A DNA stretch of 64,000 bases from JBMOUD01 sp049319665 (GTDB taxonomy: Bacteria > Pseudomonadota > Gammaproteobacteria > Enterobacterales > Enterobacteriaceae), in contig NZ_JBMOUD010000008.1 of the NCBI RefSeq assembly GCF_049319665.1, forward strand, positions 172,277-236,276, read 5' to 3'. Positions 1 to 7,999 of this stretch are shown here, in pieces. A program made the translations under genes and the position numbers. Within the stretch, counting starts at the first letter, position 1. Every line of letters begins with the position of its first letter. The notes under the pieces are model-generated. The model was given only the letters and a program-made list of their open reading frames with translations, did not search any database and was not told the DNA's origin.

Positions 1-2
1 TG

Positions 3-239
3 ATGGAACAGTCACTTACCCCACTGATTACTGTACTCCCACTGACCGTACAACGCATGGTAAAACGCGCTTTAACGCTGCTTGACCGACACCTGCGAGA
101 AACAGGCGTAACATTCACGGCGTGCTGGCGGTATACGCAGAACATCGTTAGAACTGTAGCGGGAATCATGTCCTACTTGGAAGCTCGTCTGGTACAGGTG
201 AGTAACCACACAACTCAATCTTGCGAGTCATCTTCCTGA
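3..239 (+). pseudogene. truncated RadC-like (JAB domain) gene remnant
   Basis: The first ~38 residues (LPLTVQRMVKRALTLLDRHL, then a V-FT stretch) resemble the N-terminus of the RadC-family proteins common at the ends of enterobacterial genomic islands (YfjY/YeeS type). After about residue 39 the similarity stops. The remaining ~40 residues do not look like RadC, and the JAB metal motif (HNHPSG-type) is absent. I read this as a deleted or rearranged island gene whose 5' end survives. The match is from recall of the family, not a search. Confidence 0.5.
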
Positions 240-317
240 TTCACCTTTCTGAACTTTCCTTCTCTTTAATTTATCGCATACTGCGCCTGCTGGGAGTGGT
301 AGGCGATTTTGTTTTTG

Positions 318-379
318 CTACGTTAGTCGAAAACGTAGTCATTAGTTGAGAGCGTCATTTCAAATTGACAGATTCTCTC
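318..379. promoter_or_regulatory. inverted repeats upstream of the methyltransferase gene
   Basis: Two dyads sit between the radC remnant and the methyltransferase start. One is CTACGTT (318-324) with AACGTAG (332-338). The other is a nested imperfect palindrome, GAGAG (348-352) enclosing GTCATTTCAAATTGAC (354-369) and CTCTC (375-379). They lie 30-90 bases before the start codon, where a repressor would act. Because the methyltransferase has a DNA-binding-like N-terminus, autoregulation through one of these dyads is possible; this is inference. Confidence 0.35.
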
Positions 380-411
380 AGTTCGATATGCTTTAGGAAA
401 GGAGCCAAAAT

Positions 412-1800
412 TTGGCGCCAAGTTTAGGGTATTTTATGAGCACCTCAACAAACTATCGTACCAGTCTCCGACTTACAAACGAGCAATACAACGAAATATC
501 TCGTTTATGCCAACTTGATGGTGGAAAGATCAAGATGAGTGCATGGATTACTGAGGCCATTAACGAAAAGATTCAACGTGATATGGAAAACGCGAGAACT
601 ATTCCAGACCAGATGGATCGATCCGGCCCCTCTTTTTACGAGTTTTTTGCCGGAGGTGGCATGGCTCGGGCTGGTTTAGGTGAACATTGGAATTGCCTCT
701 TTGCTAATGATTTTAGCCCAATGAAGGGACATGCTTACAGGAACAACTGGCATGGTGGATTAGATTTATTAGTTGAAGATATAAATAAGATTACCAGCAA
801 ACAACTTCCCGACCAGGCTGACCTGGTATGGGCTTCTTTCCCTTGCCAGGACCTCTCTCTCGCAGGCGGATATAAAGGCATTGGTAGCGAGGATGATGTG
901 ACTCAAACCCGTTCAGGGACATTCTGGCCTTTCTGGCAACTCATGCGAAGTCTTATGACAGAAAATCGAGCACCTCAAATAATTGTGCTTGAAAATGTCT
1001 ATGGTGTTTTGACGTCAAATAAGGGAAAGGATTTCGCCTCAATAGGTACTGTTTTATCTGATGCTGGTTATCGCTTTGGCGCGATGATGATTGATGCTGT
1101 CCATTTCGTACCCCAGTCACGCCCTCGAGTTTTCATTGTGGCCATCCATCCGACAGTAGAATTACCACAACAACTAATATCTCAAACACCAGTCACTCCA
1201 TGGCACCCAGAACGGATGATTACTGCTTTCAACGGACTATCAGAGAAAGCTCAGGAATTATGGTTATGGTGGAATTTACCCCTACCTGATAAGCGGTTAA
1301 TCACATTTACTGACATAATCGATGAAGAGCCTGTCGGGGTAAAATGGGACTCTCCTGAGAAAACCAAGCTATTACTGTCAATGATGACTGTAGCAAATCT
1401 CAGCAAAGTCAAAGCTGCTATGAAGTCAGAGCAGCTTGTAGTTGGCGGTCTTTATAAGCGTACACGCAAAGATGATAACGGTATAAAAGCGCAACGAGCA
1501 GAAGTACGATTTGATGGTATTGCCGGATGTTTACGTACACCTGCGGGCGGTTCTAGCCGCCAGAGCATCTTGGTCGTAGAGGGGGATCAGATTCGTTCAC
1601 GTCTCCTCTCCCCGAGAGAGGCGGCTCGCTTAATGGGGTTACCTGATACCTACAAACTCCCGGATAACTATAACGATGCTTATCATATTGCAGGTGATGG
1701 CGTTGTTGTACCTGTTGTTAGACATCTTTCCAGATTCATCTTTGAAGCTATCCTTTCAGAATCGTACAATACTGTATTGAATCAGAAAAAGGTTGCGTAA
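412..1800 (+). CDS. C5-cytosine DNA methyltransferase with ribbon-helix-helix-like N-terminus
   Basis: This is the modification enzyme of a probable type II restriction-modification pair and transfers a methyl group to cytosine C5. Visible motifs are FAGGG (residues 79-83, motif I), PCQ (144-146, catalytic Cys145), ENV (194-196), QSRPRVF (235-241), then REAARLMGLPD and a C-terminal GDGVVVPVV. Residues ~15-58 (SLRLT strand, NEQYNEISRLC helix, MSAWITEAINEKI helix) look like a CopG/Arc ribbon-helix-helix unit, not a usual methyltransferase segment. The start is TTG at 412, with GGAG at 401-404 seven bases upstream. ATG at 436, with AGGG before it, is a credible alternative that keeps all domains. 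Its stop overlaps the next ATG by one base, so the two are translationally coupled. Confidence 0.88.
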   Translation: MAPSLGYFMSTSTNYRTSLRLTNEQYNEISRLCQLDGGKIKMSAWITEAINEKIQRDMENARTIPDQMDRSGPSFYEFFAGGGMARAGLGEHWNCLFANDFSPMKGHAYRNNWHGGLDLLVEDINKITSKQLPDQADLVWASFPCQDLSLAGGYKGIGSEDDVTQTRSGTFWPFWQLMRSLMTENRAPQIIVLENVYGVLTSNKGKDFASIGTVLSDAGYRFGAMMIDAVHFVPQSRPRVFIVAIHPTVELPQQLISQTPVTPWHPERMITAFNGLSEKAQELWLWWNLPLPDKRLITFTDIIDEEPVGVKWDSPEKTKLLLSMMTVANLSKVKAAMKSEQLVVGGLYKRTRKDDNGIKAQRAEVRFDGIAGCLRTPAGGSSRQSILVVEGDQIRSRLLSPREAARLMGLPDTYKLPDNYNDAYHIAGDGVVVPVVRHLSRFIFEAILSESYNTVLNQKKVA

Positions 1801-2777
1801 TGAATTCAACATCTGCAATTGACACAGTACTGGAAGCATTTTCTGTAAGTAACTCGGTAAATGGGAATAAGGGACCCATTGCAGCTCTGTTAGTTATTAA
1901 CCGACATGCACTTGAGAAGCAAAGGGGCGAAATCCTGGAATGGCCTTTAAATAGTGATGATTGGAAGACTGGTAAACAAGGCCAGGTAAAAGGGTTAGGG
2001 GGTCCGGCAACGCAAAAAGTGTTGGCTGATCATGGAATTGAAAGAATATTAGCCAGCGAAGGCGGTCGTACTAGTCGTGGTAGTATGCAACTCATGCTGG
2101 GATACATTGAGTTGTTAAATAATTATTACCAAATCAACGGTTCTATAGATCTATTTCGGTGTGAATGCTTCTGGATTAATAAGGCCAAAGAGTATTTTGA
2201 AAGACGCCCATTTGTTTTAAGCATCGATCCCCAATGGGGAGTTCGTCGAGCTATTCGCCATTTGCTGACTCAAGCGCAAAATAGACAAAATGAAGGTACT
2301 GGTACCAGATTTGTAGGTACACTGATGCAGCATATGGTTGGAGCCAAATTGGATGTACTCCTTGGAGAAGGGAAAGTTACCCATCATCATTCGAATCAGA
2401 ACGATTCAGGCTCCAGTCGCAGTGGTGATTTTGACTATGAAGACATGGTGTTACATGTTACCAACCTACCAACAGAAGCATTGCTGAGCAAGTGTATCGC
2501 AAACCTGGAAGGGGGTTATAAGCCACTCGTAATTACGTCGTCTAAGGGTGCATTTGTATTAGAAACATTACTCGAGAATGTTTCTAATGGCGTATACGAT
2601 GGTCGTGTTGATATCCTGGAGTTTGAACAGTTTATAGCATCAAACGTCATTGAACTTGGAAGGTTTAATGCCGCTGGTCGTAAAGCCTCGCTCAGTAAAA
2701 TTATTGAGGCTTACAACCGTATCATTGAAACAGTGGAATATGACCTCAGCATGAAGATCGAGTTAGGGGAAAAGTAA
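1800..2777 (+). CDS. DUF4928 family protein, probable restriction endonuclease partner
   Basis: The gene begins within the stop codon of the methyltransferase (TAATG), so the two form one operon. The 325-residue protein matches my memory of the DUF4928 family, which is typically found beside C5 methyltransferases and is thought to be the restriction subunit. A candidate nuclease core is the GDFDYEDMVLHVT stretch (about residues 211-223), followed by a second strand with KPLVITSSKG. The acidic residues and hVT pattern resemble a divergent PD-(D/E)xK fold, but the canonical ExK is not clear. Cleavage activity and specificity cannot be read from sequence. No specificity subunit or vsr gene follows. 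Confidence 0.65.
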   Translation: MNSTSAIDTVLEAFSVSNSVNGNKGPIAALLVINRHALEKQRGEILEWPLNSDDWKTGKQGQVKGLGGPATQKVLADHGIERILASEGGRTSRGSMQLMLGYIELLNNYYQINGSIDLFRCECFWINKAKEYFERRPFVLSIDPQWGVRRAIRHLLTQAQNRQNEGTGTRFVGTLMQHMVGAKLDVLLGEGKVTHHHSNQNDSGSSRSGDFDYEDMVLHVTNLPTEALLSKCIANLEGGYKPLVITSSKGAFVLETLLENVSNGVYDGRVDILEFEQFIASNVIELGRFNAAGRKASLSKIIEAYNRIIETVEYDLSMKIELGEK

Positions 2778-3468
2778 CCCTCTATCCTGACAGAACCTTA
2801 ACACTCGGAGCCAATTTTCATATGGCTCCGCTCCCCCATATACATGATAATTTCTTTTAGGCCCCTCTATAGGCCCCTTCGCAAAGTTGAATTGAGGAGA
2901 AGGCAATAAAAAACAAAGGATTACATAACCAATTCAGACTCCGCCAGCCCAATTTAGATAGGACAGTAGCGGGACAAGCACATAAAAACCAGTAACTTAT
3001 GTGCGGAGTTAGGACCAAGCTCTGACACCATCTAGACAGAAAAGGATACGTAAAAGATACGCGGCTCCTTCTGTTAAAAGAACCTCTGCCACCAGCGGAG
3101 GTTTTTTTCGCCTGCTAATTCTTTCGCTTCCTATCCGACAGCATTCCCATTCTTCAAATAAATTTTTTAAAATCAATCAATTATGATTTTCTTTGATATT
3201 TTATTTAAATTTTCTTTTTAATCAAATGGTTACGAATTGCTTTGGGGACGTGGGTTTTATTCACTTTGCGAGACATCATACAAAAATAAAAAGAGCAGCT
3301 CTGTACAATCAGTGAGCGCGACATCTCTTCAAGCGCTCTAATAAGTGTTATACTTCGGGTCTATTGAAATTATGGGCTTCGATTTCGCATGTCACGATTA
3401 ATAAAAGTGATTGAATGAGAAAGTATTAAGCTTCGTAAGAGCGATTTTTAATAACACATGGATTTAAA
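2778..3468. other. 690-bp gene-free region: att-like sequence, hairpins, terminator, promoter of next gene
   Basis: No convincing gene is present. At about 2930-2955 a stretch containing CTCCGCCAGCCC resembles the 3' end of enterobacterial ssrA (TTCAACTCCCGCCAGCTCCA), a known island attachment site, but with several differences. A perfect hairpin GCACATAA (2978-2985)/TTATGTGC (2997-3004) follows, then a terminator at 3081-3108. From about 3120 the sequence becomes strongly AT-rich and leads into the acyltransferase gene, which probably has its own promoter here. Confidence 0.5.
3081..3108 (+). terminator. rho-independent terminator
   Basis: AACCTCTGC and GCGGAGGTT form a 9-bp stem with one wobble pair around CACCA, followed directly by a run of T. 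It lies ~300 bases after the DUF4928 gene and may end a transcript of the island or of a lost gene. Confidence 0.7.
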
Positions 3469-5439
3469 ATGCATTATCGTTCAGACATTGATGGACTAAG
3501 GGCAATCGCAGTACTTTTTGTTTTGATGTTCCACGCCGGATTAGGTATCTTTCCTTCTGGTTTTATTGGTGTTGATATATTTTTCGTTATTTCTGGTTTT
3601 TTAATAACATCAATAATAAATAACTCATTAAATAAAAACACATTTTCATTATCTGATTTTTATGTTCGACGTTTATGGAGATTGCAACCCGCATTAATCT
3701 CCGTTGTCATTTTCACTCTGATATTATCAGTAATATTTTACCTACCAAATGACTTCATTGATTACATTAAGAGTGCAAAATACACAACACTATTAATATC
3801 AAACCAGTATTTTGAACGCTCTACGACCGGATATGCTGCCCCAGACGCGGCATATTTGCTTCTATTACATACCTGGTCACTATCTATCGAATGGCAATGG
3901 TATTTATTTTTGCCAATGGGACTCTTTTTACTAAATCGCTATTTATCAGAAAAAAATATAAAAATAGTAACTGTATCCCTCACCTTTTTCATGCTAGGAA
4001 TATCACTATACCTATCTGATAAATACCCAAATAAAAGTTATTATTTTCTCAGCTCTCGTATTTTTGAATTTTTGATCGGCGGTAGCCTTGTATTGCTTGG
4101 ATACACAAAATTAAAATTCAAAAAAAATATTTCCTCTGTGTTAGGTCTACTGTCTCTTGCGGCAATATTTTATTGTGCAACAAGAGAAAATATTGTCCTA
4201 GGCTATCCTGATTATCACGCTGTAATTGTCTCTGTCGCTACGGCATTATTAATACTAACAGGTAGTTCAGACAAGGGACTTGTATCACGTATACTGTCTC
4301 TGTCACCATTGGTTTTTATTGGTTCTATTTCTTATTCTTTATATTTATGGCATTGGCCTATCTTCGCACTTGCCAGATATATAGGGTTTACTGAAAATAC
4401 AACCTTTATACTTACATGCTTCACCCTAACTTTTGCTCTCGCATATATCTCATATGTTTTCATCGAAAAACCATGTAGAAAAAAACGTTGGTCATTAAAA
4501 AAATCATTTATCGTACTTATATTAACCCCTGCAGTATTATTCTTAGCATTATATCCTATCAGTGATAAATATATAGGATTTGAAAGTCGATTTGGCTCTG
4601 AGTATGCGCACATTGAATCTTCTCTAAGAGAATTTTCATCATCTGAGCGACCATTATGTATTGATGGAAATAATAATGATGGTAGTAATACTAATTGCAT
4701 TATAGGAGTGCATAACTCAAGCAAAAAAGCATTTTTAATCGGTGATTCTCACTCCAACCATTTCTGGGGATTTATTGATACCTTGGCAAAAAATGCAGAT
4801 ATGTCAGTTTTAGCCCAAGGCACATCTTCATGTTTAACTCTACCAGGGATCTACCAATTTGATTGGTGGTACTTTAAGAATAGAGTATACCAAGAGTGTC
4901 ATGACAATACTGAAAAATACTATGATCATATTAGAAATGGAAATTTTGACTATGTCATAATAGGCGAAGTGTGGGATGCATATTCTGGCGATCATATTAT
5001 TAATAATGAAAATGACAAACGTTCAATTGAATTATCAAGAGAAAGAATTAAAATTTCGATAAGAAAAGCATTAGATATAATCGTAAAGTCGGGTGCAAAA
5101 CCTGTTATTATAAAAACTATCTACCCAATGCCTGAGAATTATATGACCTGTTTTCAGCGACGTATAAAATTAAGAGAGCAATACAGTGGTGACTCTTGCA
5201 ACGCTGCATTATGGCATGGGGATAGTAATGAGTGGTTTACTACGTTATTTAATACATTAAAAAATGAATACCCAACGTTGATCATCATTGATCCCAAAGA
5301 CGTACAATGTTCAAAGGATTCGTGTAAAACAGACATTAATGGTGTCCCTGTCTATCGCGATATAGGACATATGACTGATTATGCCTCTTACAAATTTGGG
5401 CAGGAATATCTCGAAAAATTCAAAAACCCTTTTAAATAA
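3469..5439 (+). CDS. O-antigen/peptidoglycan-type acyltransferase (acyltransferase 3 + SGNH domain)
   Basis: An OafA/OatA-like membrane enzyme, predicted to move acetyl groups across the inner membrane onto a surface polysaccharide. The N-terminal ~370 residues hold the acyltransferase-3 domain: DGLRAIAV at 8-15, FHAG with His22, and many hydrophobic helices. The C-terminal periplasmic SGNH esterase-like domain has GDSH (425-428) and a D-x-x-H pair (Asp631, His634). Length 656 fits the fused family. The gene is markedly AT-rich compared with its right-hand neighbours, which suggests horizontal acquisition. It stands alone, without other polysaccharide genes, so its acceptor is unknown; O-antigen or LPS is the usual substrate. 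Confidence 0.88.
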   Translation: MHYRSDIDGLRAIAVLFVLMFHAGLGIFPSGFIGVDIFFVISGFLITSIINNSLNKNTFSLSDFYVRRLWRLQPALISVVIFTLILSVIFYLPNDFIDYIKSAKYTTLLISNQYFERSTTGYAAPDAAYLLLLHTWSLSIEWQWYLFLPMGLFLLNRYLSEKNIKIVTVSLTFFMLGISLYLSDKYPNKSYYFLSSRIFEFLIGGSLVLLGYTKLKFKKNISSVLGLLSLAAIFYCATRENIVLGYPDYHAVIVSVATALLILTGSSDKGLVSRILSLSPLVFIGSISYSLYLWHWPIFALARYIGFTENTTFILTCFTLTFALAYISYVFIEKPCRKKRWSLKKSFIVLILTPAVLFLALYPISDKYIGFESRFGSEYAHIESSLREFSSSERPLCIDGNNNDGSNTNCIIGVHNSSKKAFLIGDSHSNHFWGFIDTLAKNADMSVLAQGTSSCLTLPGIYQFDWWYFKNRVYQECHDNTEKYYDHIRNGNFDYVIIGEVWDAYSGDHIINNENDKRSIELSRERIKISIRKALDIIVKSGAKPVIIKTIYPMPENYMTCFQRRIKLREQYSGDSCNAALWHGDSNEWFTTLFNTLKNEYPTLIIIDPKDVQCSKDSCKTDINGVPVYRDIGHMTDYASYKFGQEYLEKFKNPFK

Positions 5440-5444
5440 ATTAC

Positions 5445-5470
5445 AACCGGCCACATAAGGCCGGTTTTTT
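5445..5470 (+). terminator. rho-independent terminator of the acyltransferase gene
   Basis: AACCGGCC and GGCCGGTT form a GC-rich stem with an ACATA loop, followed by eight T. It lies 6 bases after the stop codon. Confidence 0.92.
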
Positions 5471-5757
5471 TTCACGCTTAACTACAGCAATCCGTTAGTT
5501 TGGAAAATAGGTTACATATTATTTAGTTTATAAATATCTTCCACTGAAAAGCATCTTAATGAAGTCCAATCAGGTATAAACTCAACTCATCTATCACAGA
5601 CTGTCCCAGTCAGGCAGCTTATTTACTCTCTTTCTTTTCAGCCTATAAATAGGCCCAACAAAAACGGCTATTGTTTTCATTGGGCCAATAAATACAAAGG
5701 CTAGCTATAACAGTAAAGACCAACCAATAAATCTTTAATAAATATACCTCCTCCCCT
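5471..5757. other. gene-free region between convergent genes
   Basis: There is no gene. An imperfect hairpin with GGCCCAA (5652-5658) and TTGGGCC (5680-5686) as outer arms could terminate the SDR transcript arriving from the right. Nothing else is evident. Confidence 0.4.
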
Positions 5758-6516
5758 TTAAGGAATCTGCTTGGTCGGTCGGAACAATATCTCGTTTACA
5801 TCCATATCATCGGGCTGACCGATGGCGAAGGCGATGGCTCGGGCGAAAGAGTCGGCCGGGATAGCGTTGGCCTGATAGAACCCCAACATGCCTTGCGCCA
5901 CGTCCTGCTCGGTGATGCTGCTTGGCAGTTCAGTATCGACGGCACCCGGTGAAACGATCGTGGTGCGGATATTCCAAGGTTTGACCTCTTGTCGCAGACC
6001 TTCTGACAAGGCGCGTACCGCATGTTTGGTTGCCGAGTAAACGGCGCCGTTTGCCATAATCTTGTGACCGGCAACCGAGGATACATTGATGAAATGTCCA
6101 GCCTTCTGGCGCTGCATGTGCGGCAGAGCGGCGGCGATGCCATAGAGTACGCCCTTCAGATTGACATCAATTGTGCGATCCCAATCCTCAACCTTCAGTC
6201 GTTCAAGCGCCGAAATCGGCATAAGCCCGGCGTTGTTGACCATGACATCGATTCGCCCGAATGTTTGCACCGCACTATCAACCAGATGTTTTACCGCATC
6301 GAGCACGGTAACGTCTGTGGCAACGGCGAGTGCCTGATGTCCTGCGTTATTTAACTCATCGGCCAGCTGTTGCAAGCGCTCGATACGTCGCGCACCGAGT
6401 ACCACGCGTGCGCCCTGCTCACTCAGCAGGCGCGCCGCCGCCAGCCCGAGGCCGCTGCTCGCCCCGGTAATAACGATGACTTTATCTTTGATGTTGTCGT
6501 TGATGTTGTTATTCAC
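5758..6516 (-). CDS. short-chain dehydrogenase/reductase (SDR) family oxidoreductase
   Basis: A classical SDR of 252 residues using NAD(P)H. The Rossmann glycine motif GASSGLG lies at 18-24, NNAG at 94-97, Ser147 in NVSSVAG, and the catalytic pair Tyr160/Lys164 in YSATK. The start is GTG at 6516, with AGGAG six bases upstream. It diverges from a LysR gene across ~130 bp, the usual arrangement when the regulator controls the enzyme. The closest families are the broad-specificity YdfG/serine-dehydrogenase-like SDRs, and the substrate cannot be assigned. Confidence 0.85.
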   Translation of the reverse strand: MNNNINDNIKDKVIVITGASSGLGLAAARLLSEQGARVVLGARRIERLQQLADELNNAGHQALAVATDVTVLDAVKHLVDSAVQTFGRIDVMVNNAGLMPISALERLKVEDWDRTIDVNLKGVLYGIAAALPHMQRQKAGHFINVSSVAGHKIMANGAVYSATKHAVRALSEGLRQEVKPWNIRTTIVSPGAVDTELPSSITEQDVAQGMLGFYQANAIPADSFARAIAFAIGQPDDMDVNEILFRPTKQIP

Positions 6517-6644
6517 AATACGCTCCTCATAATGATGTCAGAGCCGATGTTAGGTAAAAGATTATCAATCCACTAGTAGGCTAAATATTGACTCAGTAAC
6601 AAGGTGAGATTGATACTGACGGCGAATATTTAAGAGGAATATCT

Positions 6645-7622
6645 ATGCCTATTAGCGATCTTCGTGCTATCGAAACCTTCATCAACGCTATCGAACTCGG
6701 CAGTATTCGTCGTGCGGCTGCCGCCCAAGGCGTCAGCCCGCAGGCCGCCAGCCAGTCGCTTGCCGCGCTTGAAGCACATCTGGGCGTGCGCCTATTGCAC
6801 CGAACGACGCGCAGCCTGGCACTAACCACCGAAGGACAACAGTTCCTCGAAGCGGCCCAACCGGCATTAGCGGCACTGACACGCGCTGGAGATCGAGTGC
6901 GTAATGTTAAAGATGCTATTGCCGGACCGCTGCGGATTGTCGCCCCGAAGTACTCATTTTTGCCGGTGCTGTGGCCATTACTTGATGAGTTCTGCCAGCG
7001 CCACCCGGAGGTTGAACCGGACGTCAAACTCGACGATCGTATCGGTAGCTGGGTACAAGATCGCGCCGATGTTGGCTTTCGTATTGGCCTGCCGCCGGAT
7101 GACGATCTCTCGGTTCGCCGCCTGTTCGCCATGCAGCTGATCGCCTGCGCATCCCCGGCCTATATCGCCAAATACGGCGCACCAAATTCAATCGAACAAT
7201 TGGCCTCACATCGGTGCAGCACCTTCCGCCACCCAGGTAGCGGCCGCGTGCTGCCTTGGCTGTTCAAAGTGGAGGGTGAAGTGGTTTCCATCAATGTGCA
7301 TCCCGCCTTTGCAAGCAACGATGCACAACTTGAAACGCAGGCGGTGCTATCAGGCCATGTTATCGGCTTGCTTTCTGGGCTATCGGCAGCGGCTCCGATT
7401 CGTTCAGGAAAACTCGTGCCGCTTCTTACACAACACGCCACCGATCATATGAGCGTGCATGTTTATTACGGCAGCCGCGCCGCACAACCATCGCGGGTTC
7501 GGGCTTTTATCGACCTGACAGTAGAACGATTGGTTAATTCCACAGACTATGTGCTAGATGCGCGGGAGTTAGCGATGGCGGAAGCGAAAGGTCGTAAGAA
7601 GGCGAGCGGGAAATCTCGCTAA
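6645..7622 (+). CDS. LysR-family transcriptional regulator
   Basis: A 325-residue regulator with an N-terminal winged helix-turn-helix (about residues 3-62; GSIRRAAAAQGVSPQAASQ is the recognition region) and a periplasmic-binding-protein-like effector domain (about 90-295). The C-terminus has an extra basic tail (EAKGRKKASGKSR). An AGGAA ribosome-binding site precedes the ATG. It is transcribed divergently from the SDR gene, its likely target. The effector is unknown. Confidence 0.87.
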   Translation: MPISDLRAIETFINAIELGSIRRAAAAQGVSPQAASQSLAALEAHLGVRLLHRTTRSLALTTEGQQFLEAAQPALAALTRAGDRVRNVKDAIAGPLRIVAPKYSFLPVLWPLLDEFCQRHPEVEPDVKLDDRIGSWVQDRADVGFRIGLPPDDDLSVRRLFAMQLIACASPAYIAKYGAPNSIEQLASHRCSTFRHPGSGRVLPWLFKVEGEVVSINVHPAFASNDAQLETQAVLSGHVIGLLSGLSAAAPIRSGKLVPLLTQHATDHMSVHVYYGSRAAQPSRVRAFIDLTVERLVNSTDYVLDARELAMAEAKGRKKASGKSR

Positions 7623-7636
7623 ATACTCCCCAACAT

Positions 7637-7666
7637 TTGGTCAATCCCTAACGAATGCGGTATATT
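7637..7666 (+). promoter_or_regulatory. predicted sigma-70 promoter of the C4-type RNA
   Basis: TTGGTC (7637-7642) and TATATT (7661-7666) are separated by 18 bases, a good sigma-70 arrangement, and lie just before the structured region that starts near 7680. Transcription would begin around 7673 and read through the antisense RNA into the leader and the 131-residue gene. Confidence 0.55.
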
Positions 7667-7697
7667 CGCGCCGCTGCGGCAAAATCCGCAGCCGGGC

Positions 7698-7720
7698 GTA
7701 GGAACCCGGAAATCTACTGG
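7698..7720 (+). promoter_or_regulatory. upstream target pair a1-b1 of the C4-type RNA
   Basis: GTAGGAAC (7698-7705, a1) and TCTACTGG (7713-7720, b1) are the reverse complements of TTCCTAC (7843-7849) and CCAGTAGA (7828-7835) in the antisense core. The same two words recur downstream at 7876-7883 and 7908-7914, over the leader ribosome-binding site. The core can therefore pair either with this upstream copy or with the downstream copy. Confidence 0.75.
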
Positions 7721-7796
7721 CGGCACCGCTCGTTGCGCGTGCCGTCGCTTTGACTCATCCATTGCAAAGTGATTTTGTATTGTGTCAATGGTGACT

Positions 7797-7872
7797 CAGG
7801 CGGGGCAGCCTTCGGGCTGGTCGGTATCCAGTAGAACCGATATTCCTACCCCCGCCTGGGTTGCCACCCAAG
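7797..7872 (+). ncRNA. C4-type antisense RNA (phage P1/P7 immI family)
   Basis: The core is closed by a perfect stem CAGGCGGGG (7797-7805)/CCCCGCCTG (7850-7858). Inside is a CAGCC-TTCG-GGCTG hairpin (7806-7819), then the antisense words CCAGTAGA (7828-7835) and TTCCTAC (7843-7849). A second hairpin, TGGGT-TGCC-ACCCA (7857-7870), completes it. Length (~75 nt), layout, and complementarity to two target pairs, one covering a ribosome-binding site, agree with the C4 repressor RNA of P1/P7. That RNA blocks translation of orfx and so expression of icd and ant. GGCAGCCT (7804-7811) also complements AGGCTGCC (7915-7922) at the leader start. The identification rests on structure and logic; no covariance search was run. 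Confidence 0.82.
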
Positions 7873-7924
7873 AGCGTAGGAACTCCGGTGGTAACGTTGT
7901 ACGTAAACTACTGGAGGCTGCCAG

Positions 7925-7999
7925 ATGGCTACGACTCTAAACATAATCCACTCTATTTTCTGCATCCACCTCGCCTTTAACGAGGTGGACCATGGATAA
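7925..7999 (+). CDS. 24-residue leader ORF (orfx-like) controlled by the C4-type RNA
   Basis: ATG at 7925 is preceded by GGAGG (7913-7917) at ideal spacing. This is exactly the site covered by the b2 complement of the antisense RNA. The peptide begins MATTLNIIHSIFC and ends with the TAA at 7997-7999, overlapping the start of the next gene (ATG 7992) by 8 bases. It corresponds in position to orfx of P1, whose translation is needed for downstream expression. The peptide itself probably matters less than the ribosome passage. Confidence 0.65.
   Translation: MATTLNIIHSIFCIHLAFNEVDHG
7966..7988 (+). promoter_or_regulatory. hairpin sequestering the ribosome-binding site of the 131-residue gene
   Basis: CCACCTCG (7966-7973) and CGAGGTGG (7981-7988) form a perfect 8-bp stem. 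The right arm carries the GAGG ribosome-binding site for the ATG at 7992. The stem lies inside the leader ORF, so translating ribosomes would open it. This couples the downstream gene to the C4-controlled leader. Confidence 0.7.

Noticed and set aside
6593..7132. 179-codon minus-strand frame inside the LysR gene
   Set aside because: Arg/Ser-rich shadow typical of the reverse strand of a GC-rich gene.
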